Assembly (NCBI GenBank): GCA_041488375.1
Contig: JBGPPD010000020.1
Location: 1-23,634 of the forward strand
From: JAABQT01 sp041488375
Lineage (GTDB): Bacteria; Pseudomonadota; Gammaproteobacteria; Burkholderiales; SG8-39
DNA length: 23,634 nt
Direction of reading: 5' to 3'
Part shown: one piece after another, positions 1 to 7,270 of the stretch
How positions within the stretch are numbered: position 1 is the first letter of the stretch
Layout of the letters: every line of letters starts with the position of its first letter
Made by a program: the position numbers and the translations under genes
The notes under the pieces: model-generated
Database searches by the model: none
What the model was told of the DNA's origin: nothing
Seen by the model: only the letters and a program-made list of their open reading frames with translations

Positions 1-590
1 GAAACCTGCTGCCACAGCGGCGGCAAAGTGCGGATCGAATAGAACACGCCCGAGAGCATGGAGAGCGGCAGGATGAGAAAGTTCTGGAACGCCGCGATCT
101 GGTCGAATTTCTCCGCCCAGATGCCGGCCAGCAGGCCCAGCACGGCGAGCAGCGCACTGCCCAGCAGCGCGAAGGCCAGCGCCCACAGCGGCGCCGCCAG
201 CCGCAGCTCGACGAACCAGATCGTGACCGCCAGCACGCCCGCCCCGACCAGCAGGCCGCGCGCGACAGAAGCCAGCACGTAGGCGCCGAAGAACTCCAGG
301 TGCGAGATCGGCGCCACCAGCACGAACACGAGATTCCCGGTGATCTTGGACTGGATCAGGCTCGACGAGCTGTTGGCGAAGGCGTTCTGCAGGACGCTCA
401 TCATCACCAGCCCGGGCACCAGGAATGCGGCGTAGGGCACGCCCTCATACACCTGCACATGCGCGCCCAGCGCCTGCGCGAAGATCACCAGGTACAGCAG
501 CGCGGAGAGCACCGGGCCGGCCACGGTCTGGAAGGCGACCTTCCAGAAACGCAGCAGTTCCTTGTACAGCAGCGTGCCGAAGCCGATCAC
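1..590 (-). CDS. ABC-2 type transporter permease (YadH-like), partial
   Basis: Inner-membrane permease of an ABC-2 exporter that pairs with the ATPase encoded just upstream. The reading frame starts at a GTG (590-588) that overlaps the ATPase stop as GTGA, and it runs off the left edge, so only about 196 N-terminal residues are present; YadH-type permeases are usually around 250-260. The translation begins VIGFGTLLYKELLRFWKV, a short cytoplasmic amphipathic start. Several hydrophobic membrane segments follow, including LLYLVIFAQALG, YAAFLVPGLVMMSVLQNAF and FLILPLSMLSGVFYSI; the last is the conserved ABC-2 region before the final helices. The substrate is unknown. In betaproteobacteria this ABC pair commonly sits between the mla genes and bolA/murA (family knowledge; not visible here). 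Function as exporter is confident, substrate is not. Confidence 0.88.
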   Translation of the reverse strand, partial: MIGFGTLLYKELLRFWKVAFQTVAGPVLSALLYLVIFAQALGAHVQVYEGVPYAAFLVPGLVMMSVLQNAFANSSSSLIQSKITGNLVFVLVAPISHLEFFGAYVLASVARGLLVGAGVLAVTIWFVELRLAAPLWALAFALLGSALLAVLGLLAGIWAEKFDQIAAFQNFLILPLSMLSGVFYSIRTLPPLWQQV

Positions 591-1306
591 GGCGAGGGGC
601 GCTGCATGATGCGCAGAAACACGTCCTCGAGGTCGGCCGGATGCGGCCCGGCAAAATTCGCCAGCAGGTTCTGCGTCGAGTCCAGGGCCACGATGCGTCC
701 CGCCTTGAGCATGGCGATGCGTGCGCAGTTCTCCTCGGCTTCCTCGAGATAGTGCGTGGTCAGGACGACAGTGTGGCCGTTGCGGTTGAGCCTGGAGACG
801 AACTGCCACAGCCCGTGGCGCAGCTCGACGTCCACGCCCGCGGTGGGCTCGTCCAGCACGATCACCGGCGGTTTGTGCACCAGCGCCTGCGCCACCAGCA
901 CGCGGCGCTTCATGCCGCCGGAGAGCGAGCGCATGTTGGCGTCGGCCTTGGCGGTCAGATCGAGGTGGTGCATCACTTCGTCGATCCAGGCGTCGTTGTC
1001 GCGCAGGCCGAAATAGCCCGACTGGATGCGCAGCGTCTCGCGCACCGAGAAGAACGGATCGAACACCAACTCCTGCGGCACCACGCCGAGCATGCGCCGC
1101 GCGCGTCGGTAGTCGGCGACCACGTCGGCGCCCATCACCGACACGCTGCCGCTGCTCGCGCGCGCCAGCCCGGCGATGATGCTGATCAGGGTCGTCTTGC
1201 CGGCGCCGTTCGGGCCGAGCAGGCCGAAGAACTCGCCCTGCTGCACTTCGAGCGACACGCCGGCGAGCGCCAGCAGCGCGCCGTAGCGCTTCTCGACCTC
1301 GCGCAC
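587..1306 (-). CDS. ABC transporter ATP-binding protein (YadG/CcmA-type)
   Basis: Cytoplasmic ATPase that powers the neighbouring ABC-2 permease. All nucleotide-binding motifs are visible in order: Walker A GPNGAGKTT, signature LSGGMKRRV, Walker B VIVLDEPTAGVD, and an H-loop in VVLTTHYLEEAE. The C-terminus ends with a short extension (DLEDVFLRIM) typical of drug/polysaccharide-type exporters. No ATG lies near the conserved beginning. I chose the GTG at 1306 (VREVEKRYG), which gives 239 residues; ATT, ATC or CTG codons a few triplets upstream, overlapping the mlaB stop, are also possible. It lies 14 nt after mlaB and overlaps the permease start by 4 nt, so it is part of the mla transcript. The link to lipid trafficking is positional only. 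Confidence 0.9.
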   Translation of the reverse strand: MREVEKRYGALLALAGVSLEVQQGEFFGLLGPNGAGKTTLISIIAGLARASSGSVSVMGADVVADYRRARRMLGVVPQELVFDPFFSVRETLRIQSGYFGLRDNDAWIDEVMHHLDLTAKADANMRSLSGGMKRRVLVAQALVHKPPVIVLDEPTAGVDVELRHGLWQFVSRLNRNGHTVVLTTHYLEEAEENCARIAMLKAGRIVALDSTQNLLANFAGPHPADLEDVFLRIMQRPSP

Positions 1307-1320
1307 TGCGATGGCGGGAA

Positions 1321-1611
1321 TCAGCGTTGCGGTTCTTGCGGCAGCAATTGCGCCACGCCGTAGAGCTGAGCCAGCGTGAGCAGGTCCTGCGGCAAGCGGG
1401 CAAACGACAGCTCGCGGCCCAGGCCCTTCGCCTCTCGCAGCCACGACAGCAGCACGGCGAGGAGCGAGGAGTCGAGTTCGGTGACCTCGCCCAAATCCAC
1501 CGCGCGCACCCCGTCGGCGAGCGGCGCGCGCGCCTCCGCCATCACGCCGGCGACGTTGGCCAGCGTCACCGGCCCGCTGACGTACAGGCGATCGCCGTCG
1601 CGCCGGATCAC
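1321..1611 (-). CDS. mlaB: MlaB-like STAS domain protein of the Mla lipid transporter
   Basis: Small cytoplasmic STAS-domain protein of 96 residues that in the Mla complex binds MlaF and is needed for assembly and activity of the MlaFEDB inner-membrane transporter (family knowledge). The start is a GTG overlapping the mlaC stop as GTGA, and the frame reads VIRRDGDRLYVSGPVTLANV. The typical STAS core is present: a beta strand ending AVDLGEVTELDSS followed by the helix LLAVLLSWLREA. The position of the S-S pair matches the conserved Thr/Ser at the start of the first STAS helix. It is the last mla gene of this operon. Confidence 0.85.
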   Translation of the reverse strand: MIRRDGDRLYVSGPVTLANVAGVMAEARAPLADGVRAVDLGEVTELDSSLLAVLLSWLREAKGLGRELSFARLPQDLLTLAQLYGVAQLLPQEPQR

Positions 1612-2234
1612 TTCGTCGCCGCCCTGGCCGGCGCGTCTTCGGCGGCCTTGTTCTTGGTTTCCAGCGCCTTGATCAGGCCGTCGACGCCCGACTCGCGCAC
1701 CAGGTTGGCGAACTCGGTGCGGTAGTTGACCACCAGGCTGATGCCGGCCACGCGCACGTCGTAGCACTTCCAGCCGCGCGCCGTCTTCTCCATGTCGTAC
1801 TCGATGTCGACCGGCTGGCCGCCGCCCTGCTGCAGCACGCGCACCTGCACCGTGACGTCGGTGTCGGCGGGCTTCATGCGCAGCGGGCGGAAATCGAGCT
1901 TCTGCTCGCGGAACGCCGACAGCGAGCTGGCGTAGGTGCGCGTCAGCAGGTTGCGGAACGCCGCTATCAGGCGCTTTTTCTGCTCCGGCGTCGCCTTTTG
2001 CCAGGCCGGGCCCACCGCCAGCGCGGTCATGCCGGCGAAATTGAAATGCGGCAGGGCCTTCTGCTCGATGAGATCGATGGTCTTGCGCCGGTCGCCGCCC
2101 TGCAGGTCCTTGTCCTGCGCGATGAGGCCCTGAATCTCCAGCATCACGCTTTTCACCAGCTCGTCGGGCGGCGTTTCCTGCGCGCCCGCGGCGGCGGCCA
2201 GCGCGAGCGCTGCGCAAGCGACCCACTTGCTCAT
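1608..2234 (-). CDS. mlaC: MlaC periplasmic phospholipid-binding protein
   Basis: Soluble periplasmic shuttle that carries phospholipid between the outer-membrane MlaA complex and inner-membrane MlaFEDB. The start at 2234 is favoured over an ATG seven codons earlier. It has a good Shine-Dalgarno (GAGGAGGG, then GAAACG spacing) and begins a clean signal peptide, MSKWVACAALALAAAAGAQ, with probable cleavage after AGA. The mature part has the MlaC/Ttg2D layout: an N-terminal helix with KSVMLEIQGLI, the ALPHFNFAGMTALAVG segment with the conserved phenylalanine region, LLTRTYASSLSAF, and the C-terminal strands VQVRVLQQGGGQPVDIEYDM and WKCYDVRVAGISLVVNYRTEF. Length 208 is normal for the family. It overlaps mlaB by 4 nt. 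Confidence 0.95.
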   Translation of the reverse strand: MSKWVACAALALAAAAGAQETPPDELVKSVMLEIQGLIAQDKDLQGGDRRKTIDLIEQKALPHFNFAGMTALAVGPAWQKATPEQKKRLIAAFRNLLTRTYASSLSAFREQKLDFRPLRMKPADTDVTVQVRVLQQGGGQPVDIEYDMEKTARGWKCYDVRVAGISLVVNYRTEFANLVRESGVDGLIKALETKNKAAEDAPARAATK

Positions 2235-2254
2235 CGTTTCCCTCCTCATCCGCA

Positions 2255-2956
2255 TTACTCTGCCGGCCGCTTCTCGCGCGGCGGGCTGCCGTCGTACACC
2301 AGGCTGCGGCGCCGCTGCAGGTAGGCGTCGCGCAGGAACACATAGCGGTCGAACGCCGCCTCGTCGAGCAGGCGGCCGGCCTCGAGCAGGTCCGCGCGCT
2401 GGCTGGTGATGCGCACCGCGGTGGCGACGTTGCGCTCGTCCACCGGCCGGTGCCGCGACACCGGGTCCACGGTCACATCGAGGACCAAGCCACCCGCGTC
2501 GCGCAGCGTGCTCGGACCGAAGAACGGCAGCACCAGGTACGCGCCATCGCCCGCGCCCCAGCGGCCGAGGGTCTGGCCGAAATCCTCGTTGTGCTTTTCC
2601 AGCCCCATTTCGCTCGCCACGTCGTTGATGCCGAGCACGCCGAACACGGTGTTGAAGCCGAAGCGCGCCCAGTCGGTCCAGCCGTCGAGGAATTTGCCCT
2701 GCAGGACGTTGTTCACGCCGATGAACACGTCGCCCAGGTTGGCGAAGAAGTTGCGCACCATGCCGCGCAGCGGGTCGGGCGCCACCGCCTTGTAGGCGCG
2801 CGCCACCGGCTTGAGCAAGGCCTCGTCCACGGTGTCGTTGACCGAGGTCATCGCCCGGTTGTAGCCCTCGAAGGGGTCGCGCGGATCGGTGGCCTGCGTC
2901 GCGCAGCCCGTCGCGGCGAGCAGGGCCAGCGCCAGCGCGGCGGCACGCAGCCTCAC
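2255..2956 (-). CDS. mlaA: MlaA (VacJ) outer-membrane lipoprotein
   Basis: Outer-membrane lipoprotein of the Mla pathway that removes phospholipid mislocalised in the outer leaflet and passes it to MlaC. A GTG overlaps the mlaD stop (GTGA) and starts a 233-residue protein with a lipoprotein signal peptide, RLRAAALALALLAATGC, whose acylated cysteine is at about residue 18. Family signatures follow: DPFEGYNRAMTSVNDTVDE, the FFANLGDVFIGVNNVLQGK segment, the FGFNTVFGVLGINDVASEMG segment, and EDFGQTLGRWGAGDGAYLVLPFFGPSTLRDAGG. It sits between mlaD and mlaC in the operon, as is usual in betaproteobacteria, whereas E. coli has it elsewhere in the genome. Confidence 0.95.
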   Translation of the reverse strand: MRLRAAALALALLAATGCATQATDPRDPFEGYNRAMTSVNDTVDEALLKPVARAYKAVAPDPLRGMVRNFFANLGDVFIGVNNVLQGKFLDGWTDWARFGFNTVFGVLGINDVASEMGLEKHNEDFGQTLGRWGAGDGAYLVLPFFGPSTLRDAGGLVLDVTVDPVSRHRPVDERNVATAVRITSQRADLLEAGRLLDEAAFDRYVFLRDAYLQRRRSLVYDGSPPREKRPAE

Positions 2957-3432
2957 TTGCCGCCCTTGGCGTCGCCGCCCTCGGCGGCCTTGCTGAACAG
3001 GAACTGGCTGATCAGGTTCTCCAGCACCACCGCCGACTGCGTGAGGCGCAGGCGATCGCCATCCTTCAGCATCGCCGGATTGCCGCCCGCCTCCAGGCCG
3101 ACGTACTGCTCGCCGAGCAGGCCGGAAGTGAGGATCTTGGCCGAGGTGTCGCGCGGGAATTTGTAGCCGGCGTCCAGCTTCAGGGTCGCCACCGCCTCGT
3201 AGCTCTCGTTGTCGAAATGGATTTCCGCGACGCGACCCACCACCACGCCCGCGCTCTTCACCGGGGCGCGCACCTTCAGCCCGCCGATGTTGGCGAACTT
3301 GGCCTGTACCAGGTAAGTCTGCGCGCTGGAGAAGGAGGCCAGGTTGCCGACCTTCAGCGCGAGGAACAGCAGCGCGCCCAGCCCGATGGCGACGAAGATG
3401 CCGACCCAGAGGTCGATGGTGGAGCGGTTCAT
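2953..3432 (-). CDS. mlaD: MlaD MCE-domain substrate-binding protein
   Basis: Inner-membrane anchored MCE protein that forms a hexameric ring on MlaE and receives lipid from MlaC. The 159-residue protein has a single N-terminal membrane helix (DLWVGIFVAIGLGALLFLAL, about 7-26) followed by one MCE domain. The domain shows YLVQAKFANIGGLKVRAPVKSAGVVVGRV and KILTSGLLGEQYVGLEAGG, both characteristic of MlaD. The C-terminus is short and charged (AAEGGDAKGGK). ATG overlaps the mlaE stop as ATGA and its own stop overlaps mlaA. Confidence 0.96.
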   Translation of the reverse strand: MNRSTIDLWVGIFVAIGLGALLFLALKVGNLASFSSAQTYLVQAKFANIGGLKVRAPVKSAGVVVGRVAEIHFDNESYEAVATLKLDAGYKFPRDTSAKILTSGLLGEQYVGLEAGGNPAMLKDGDRLRLTQSAVVLENLISQFLFSKAAEGGDAKGGK

Positions 3433-4229
3433 TTGCCGTTACCTCCGGTGAACATGAGCGCGGTGAGCACGAAGTCGAGCGCCAGGATGGCAAGCGACGA
3501 GGTCACCACGGTACGCGTGGTCGCCCCCGACACGCCCTCGGCGGTGGGTACGGCATCATAGCCTTCGAACACCGCGATCAGCGTGACGGCGACGCCGAAC
3601 ACCGCGCTCTTGATGACGCCGTTCAGGATGTCGTTGCGCACGTCCACCGCCGCCTGCATCTGCGACCAGAACGCGCCCTCGTCCACGCCGATCAGCACCA
3701 CGCCCACGAGGTAGCCGCCGAAGATGCCCATGGCGGAGAACAGCGCGGCGAGCAGCGGCATCGAGATCACGCCGCCCCAGAAGCGCGGCGCCACCACGCG
3801 CGCCACCGGGTCCACCGCCATCATCTCCATCGCCGAGAGCTGCTCGGTGGCCTTCATCAGGCCGATCTCGGCGGTGATCGCGCTGCCGGCACGGCTGGCG
3901 AACAAGAGGCCCGCGACCACCGGCCCGAGCTCGCGCACCAGCGACAGCGCCACCAGGACGCCGAGCGCCTCGGAGGAGCCGTAGCGCTGCAGCGTCTCGT
4001 AGCCCTGCAGGCCGAGCACCATGCCGACGAACAGGCCCGACACCAGGATGATGATCAGCGACAGCACGCCGGCGAAATAGATCTCGCGCAGCGTGAGCCG
4101 GAAGCGCCGGAACGCGGTGCCGGAGTGCAGGAGCAGATAGGCGAAGAAGCGCGCCCCGTAGCCCAGGCGCCACACGCCGGTGCTCACGGCGGCGCCAAGG
4201 TGGGTGAGCGCGGCGCGCAGCGCGGCCAT
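3429..4229 (-). CDS. mlaE: MlaE permease of the Mla ABC transporter
   Basis: Integral inner-membrane permease of MlaFEDB, 266 residues, the usual size. A hydrophobic core with about five to six membrane segments is visible. It includes the family-defining stretch ELGPVVAGLLFASRAGSA followed by the ITAEIGLMKATEQLSAMEMM coupling region and the PRFWGGVISMPLLAALF segment. Start ATG at 4229 lies 4 nt after the mlaF stop, with only a weak Shine-Dalgarno, which fits translational coupling. Its stop overlaps the mlaD start. Confidence 0.96.
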   Translation of the reverse strand: MAALRAALTHLGAAVSTGVWRLGYGARFFAYLLLHSGTAFRRFRLTLREIYFAGVLSLIIILVSGLFVGMVLGLQGYETLQRYGSSEALGVLVALSLVRELGPVVAGLLFASRAGSAITAEIGLMKATEQLSAMEMMAVDPVARVVAPRFWGGVISMPLLAALFSAMGIFGGYLVGVVLIGVDEGAFWSQMQAAVDVRNDILNGVIKSAVFGVAVTLIAVFEGYDAVPTAEGVSGATTRTVVTSSLAILALDFVLTALMFTGGNGK

Positions 4230-4233
4230 GGCG

Positions 4234-5040
4234 CTAGGCCGCCGCCAAGCCGAGATCGGCGGCGTAGCCGTCGGCCGGGTAGTGGAACGGCACCGGCCCG
4301 TCGATCTCGCCGCGCACGAACTGCTCGACGAAAGCCACCCCCGAGCGGTGCACGTCGGCAGGGGTGCCCTGCGCGACCACGCGCCCGTCGGCCATGAAGT
4401 ACACGTAGTCCACCAGCGGCAGCGTCTCGGCGACGTCGTGCGTGACGATGATCGAGGTGGCGCCGAGCGAATCGTTCAACTGGCGCACCAGGCGCGCGAT
4501 CACCCCCAGCGCGATCGGGTCCAGTCCGGTAAACGGCTCGTCGTACAGGATCAGCTGCGGGTCGAGGGCGACGGCGCGCGCCAGCGCCACGCGGCGCGCC
4601 ATGCCGCCGGAGAGCTCGCCCGGCATCAGCCCGGCCGCGCCACGCAGGCCGACCGCCTCGAGCTTCATCAGCACCAAGTCGCGGATCGTGTCCTCGGGCA
4701 GGTCGGTGTGCTCGCGCATCTGGAACGCCACGTTGTCGTACACGGACATGTCGGTGAACAGGGCGCCGAACTGGAACAGCATGCCCATGCGCCGGCGCAG
4801 CGCGTACAGGCCGTCGCGGTCCAGCTCGCCGGTTACCTGCCCCAGCACGCGCGCGCGGCCGCTGCTGGGCAGCAGCGCCGCGGCGATGATCCTGAGCAGC
4901 GTGGTCTTGCCGCAGCCCGACTGGCCCATGATGGCCACCACCTTGCCGCGCGGGATGGAGAGCCGGATGCCGTGCAGCACCGGCCGCCTGTCGTAGGCGA
5001 ACGTGAGATCCTCGATTTCGGCGACGGCTGGGTCTGCCAA
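4234..5040 (-). CDS. mlaF: MlaF ATPase of the Mla ABC transporter
   Basis: Cytoplasmic ATPase driving MlaFEDB, 268 residues, matching the family length. Motifs: Walker A GQSGCGKTT (about 39-47), the Q-loop region LFQFGALFTDMSVYDNV typical of MlaF, signature ELSGGMARRVALARA, Walker B LILYDEPFTGLDP, and H-loop TSIIVTHDVAETLPL. The start is a TTG at 5040 (reads MADPAVAEIEDL). No in-frame ATG or GTG lies nearby and no Shine-Dalgarno is evident, so the start is less certain than the gene. First gene of the minus-strand mla operon; the candidate promoter is in the short region shared with the divergent plus-strand operon. Confidence 0.95.
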   Translation of the reverse strand: MADPAVAEIEDLTFAYDRRPVLHGIRLSIPRGKVVAIMGQSGCGKTTLLRIIAAALLPSSGRARVLGQVTGELDRDGLYALRRRMGMLFQFGALFTDMSVYDNVAFQMREHTDLPEDTIRDLVLMKLEAVGLRGAAGLMPGELSGGMARRVALARAVALDPQLILYDEPFTGLDPIALGVIARLVRQLNDSLGATSIIVTHDVAETLPLVDYVYFMADGRVVAQGTPADVHRSGVAFVEQFVRGEIDGPVPFHYPADGYAADLGLAAA

Positions 5041-5116
5041 GGGGGTGCGAACGGCGGCGAAAGCAGGGATTTTACTCGACGCGCAGGCCGGTCCCCGTTT
5101 CCCCTATAGTTAGGGT
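5041..5116. promoter_or_regulatory. Divergent intergenic region between mlaF and the pilus-locus ABC ATPase
   Basis: This 76-nt region separates two divergent operons and is the only room for their promoters. On the plus strand a -10-like TATAGT lies at 5105-5110, immediately before the GTG start at 5117. On the minus strand a -10-like TAAAAT lies at 5074-5069, about 30 nt before the mlaF TTG. Neither has a convincing -35 hexamer at 16-18 nt. These are sequence resemblances only; no operator is recognisable. Confidence 0.4.
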
Positions 5117-5851
5117 GTGGATAGAGCGGTATCCGTTGCCGCGGTGCGCGTCGCGGGTTTGGTCAAACGCTTCGGCGTGCGCGAAGCGCTGGCCGGCGTC
5201 GACCTCGAGGTGGCGCCGGGCGAGGCCTTCGGGCTGGTGGGCGCCAACGGCGCCGGCAAGACCACCTTGATCAAGTGCATGCTCGACTTCTGCGCGGCCG
5301 ACGCCGGCAGCGTGGAGATCTTCGGCGTGCCGAGCGCGCAGGCGCGCGCGCGCGCGCGCCTGTCCTACGTGCCCGAGCGCTTCCTGCCGCCGCACTACCT
5401 GCGCGGGCGCGAATTCCTCCGGTACGGCGCGGCCGTGGGCGGCGGCAGCTACCAGGAAGCACAGGCGCGCGCGCTGCTCGCCGAGCTCGAATTGGACGCC
5501 GAGGCGCTCGAGCGGCCGGCGCGCGAGCTGTCCAAGGGCATGACGCAGAAGCTGGGGCTCGCCGGCGGCTTCCTGCTGCAGCGCGACCTGTACCTGCTGG
5601 ACGAGCCGATGAGCGGCCTGGACCCCGCCAGCCGGGTGGCGGTGAAAGGGGTGCTCGCGCGCCTGACGCGCGAAGGCCGCACCCTGTTCTTCACCTCGCA
5701 CGTGCTGGCGGACGTCGAGGAGCTGTGCTCCTCGATCGCGGTGCTGGCGCGCGGTAACCTACGTTTCCGCGGCAGCCCGGCGGAACTTTGCGCGCGCTAC
5801 GCCGAGCCGAACCTGGAGCGCGCATTCATCCGCTGCAGCCATGGCGACTAA
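5117..5851 (+). CDS. ABC transporter ATP-binding protein lacking an adjacent permease
   Basis: Cytoplasmic ABC ATPase of 244 residues of the ABC-2 exporter class. Motifs: Walker A GANGAGKTTLI, a signature that reads LSKGM instead of the usual LSGGQ, Walker B LYLLDEPMSGLDP, and an H-loop in TLFFTSHVLADVEEL. No permease gene is next to it. Its 3' end overlaps the response-regulator gene by 11 nt, so the two are co-transcribed. The most likely partner is the permease at 21712, on the far side of the pilus genes (inference). The GTG start at 5117 has no Shine-Dalgarno and sits about 7 nt after a -10-like TATAGT; an in-frame GTG at 5144 is an alternative. A run of nine GC dinucleotides lies inside the gene and encodes alternating Ala-Arg. 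Confidence 0.9.
   Translation: MDRAVSVAAVRVAGLVKRFGVREALAGVDLEVAPGEAFGLVGANGAGKTTLIKCMLDFCAADAGSVEIFGVPSAQARARARLSYVPERFLPPHYLRGREFLRYGAAVGGGSYQEAQARALLAELELDAEALERPARELSKGMTQKLGLAGGFLLQRDLYLLDEPMSGLDPASRVAVKGVLARLTREGRTLFFTSHVLADVEELCSSIAVLARGNLRFRGSPAELCARYAEPNLERAFIRCSHGD
5342..5359 (+). repeat. GC dinucleotide tract (nine units) inside the ABC ATPase gene
   Basis: Nine uninterrupted GC units encode Ala-Arg-Ala-Arg-Ala-Arg just before LSYVPERF in the ATPase. A change of one unit (2 nt) would shift the frame early in the protein. Such alternating purine-pyrimidine tracts can also adopt Z-DNA. In a genome this GC-rich the tract may be simple compositional chance. Confidence 0.9.
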
Positions 5852-7268
5852 CCTGCAGGCGGCGCGCGCGGGCAAGCCGGCGCTGCTGATCGTCGACGAC
5901 GACCCGCTGATCGCCGATACGCTGGCCTACGCCCTGGGCGCCGACTTCGAGGTCTACGCTTGCGAGTCGCGCGCGCACGCCATCGAGCTGCTGCGCCAGC
6001 TGCCGCAGGCGCCGCAGCTGGCGCTGGTGGACCTCGGCCTGCCGCCGCGGCCTCATGCGCCCGACGAGGGCTTCCAGCTGATCGCCGACCTGCTCGCCCA
6101 TTCGCCCGCAATGCGCATTTTCGTGCTTTCGGGCCAGAGCGACGCGGCACACGCGCGCCACGCCCGCGCCCTCGGCGCGGCCGAGTTCATCGCCAAGCCC
6201 TGCGATCCCGTCGTGCTCAAGGCGACGCTGACGCGCGCGCTGGCGTTCCGCGGCGCCGAGCCGGCCCCGGGCGAAGCCGCCGGCCTGATCGGCGCGAGCC
6301 CCTCGCTCGACCGGCTGCGCAGCCAGCTCGTGCAATCGGCGGACTCGCCGTTCCCGGTGCTGATCGAGGGCGAATCGGGCAGCGGCAAGGAGCGCGTGGC
6401 GCTGAGCCTGCACAGCATGTCGGTGCGCGCGGCCAAGCCCTACCTGGCGCTCAACTGCGCGGCGATTGCGCCCACGCTGGTCGAACCGACGCTGTTTGGC
6501 TACGTGAAGGGTGCCTTTACCGGGGCGACCGCGAACAAGGCGGGCTACTTCGAGGACGCGCAGGACGGCACGCTGTTCCTGGACGAGATCGGCGAGTTGC
6601 CGCTCGAGATGCAGGCGAAGCTCCTGCGCGTGCTGGAGAACGGCGAGTACCAGCGGGTCGGGGAAACGCAGCGCCGCGTGGCGCGCGCGCGCGTGCTGGC
6701 GGCCACCAACCGCGACCTGCGACTGGAAGTGCGCCAGGGACGCTTCCGTGCCGACCTGTACCACCGGCTGTCGGTGCTGACGCTCGCGGTGCCAGCGCTG
6801 CGCGACATGGGCCGCGACCGGCTGCTGCTGCTGGAGCACTTCCGGGGGCTCTACGCCGCGCAGGCCGGCGTGGCGCCGTTCAGCCTCGACGAGCCGGCCG
6901 AGCGCGCCTGGCTGGCGTACGCGTTCCCGGGCAACGTGCGCGAACTGCGCAACATCATCATCCGCCTCACCACCAAGTACGCGGGGCAGCGATTGTCGTT
7001 GGCGGAGCTGGAGCCCGAATTCGACCTGCAACCGCAGGGCGGCGCGGCGGGCGCGCCGCTGGAACGCGACCTCGCGGCCGACGCGCAGCGCGAACTGGAG
7101 CGCGGGGGCTTCAGCCTGGACGAGACCCTTAAAGCCTGGGAACACGCCTACATCGAGGCCGCGCTGCGCATGACGCGCGGCAACATGAGCCAGGCGGCGC
7201 GGCTGCTGGGCGTGAACCGCACCACGCTGTACAGCAGAATCGGCACCCCGGAAGACAAGGAGTCCTGA
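5841..7268 (+). CDS. Sigma-54-dependent response regulator (NtrC family)
   Basis: Transcription activator of 475 residues with the full NtrC layout. The receiver domain (about 13-135) has the acidic cluster VDDD at 18-21, phospho-acceptor Asp64 in LVDLGLP, Ser97 and Lys119. The AAA+ domain has Walker A GESGSGKE (177-184), the sigma-54 contact loop GAFTGA (224-229) and Walker B GTLFLDEIGELP. The C-terminus has a Fis-type helix-turn-helix, ARLLGVNRTTLYSRI. It should therefore activate sigma-54 promoters after phosphorylation. The likely kinase is at 19938-21662 on the opposite strand. It overlaps the upstream ATPase and is followed after 2 nt by the MshM-like ATPase, which places it at the head of the pilus operon. 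Its general type resembles PrsR-like regulators of exopolysaccharide loci, but no exosortase genes are present here. Confidence 0.95.
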   Translation: MATNLQAARAGKPALLIVDDDPLIADTLAYALGADFEVYACESRAHAIELLRQLPQAPQLALVDLGLPPRPHAPDEGFQLIADLLAHSPAMRIFVLSGQSDAAHARHARALGAAEFIAKPCDPVVLKATLTRALAFRGAEPAPGEAAGLIGASPSLDRLRSQLVQSADSPFPVLIEGESGSGKERVALSLHSMSVRAAKPYLALNCAAIAPTLVEPTLFGYVKGAFTGATANKAGYFEDAQDGTLFLDEIGELPLEMQAKLLRVLENGEYQRVGETQRRVARARVLAATNRDLRLEVRQGRFRADLYHRLSVLTLAVPALRDMGRDRLLLLEHFRGLYAAQAGVAPFSLDEPAERAWLAYAFPGNVRELRNIIIRLTTKYAGQRLSLAELEPEFDLQPQGGAAGAPLERDLAADAQRELERGGFSLDETLKAWEHAYIEAALRMTRGNMSQAARLLGVNRTTLYSRIGTPEDKES

Positions 7269-7270
7269 GC

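Noticed and set aside
2255..3493. A 412-residue minus-strand frame covering mlaA plus sequence overlapping mlaD and mlaE
   Set aside because: Only the C-terminal part is MlaA; the rest is an out-of-frame reading of mlaD and mlaE. The GTG at 2956 with a lipoprotein signal is the sensible start.
5841..7268. Assignment of the regulator/kinase pair to a PEP-CTERM/exosortase (PrsR/PrsK) system
   Set aside because: The general domain types and the HDxKN box are similar, but no exosortase, PEP-CTERM protein or polysaccharide gene is in the window and all neighbours are pilus genes.
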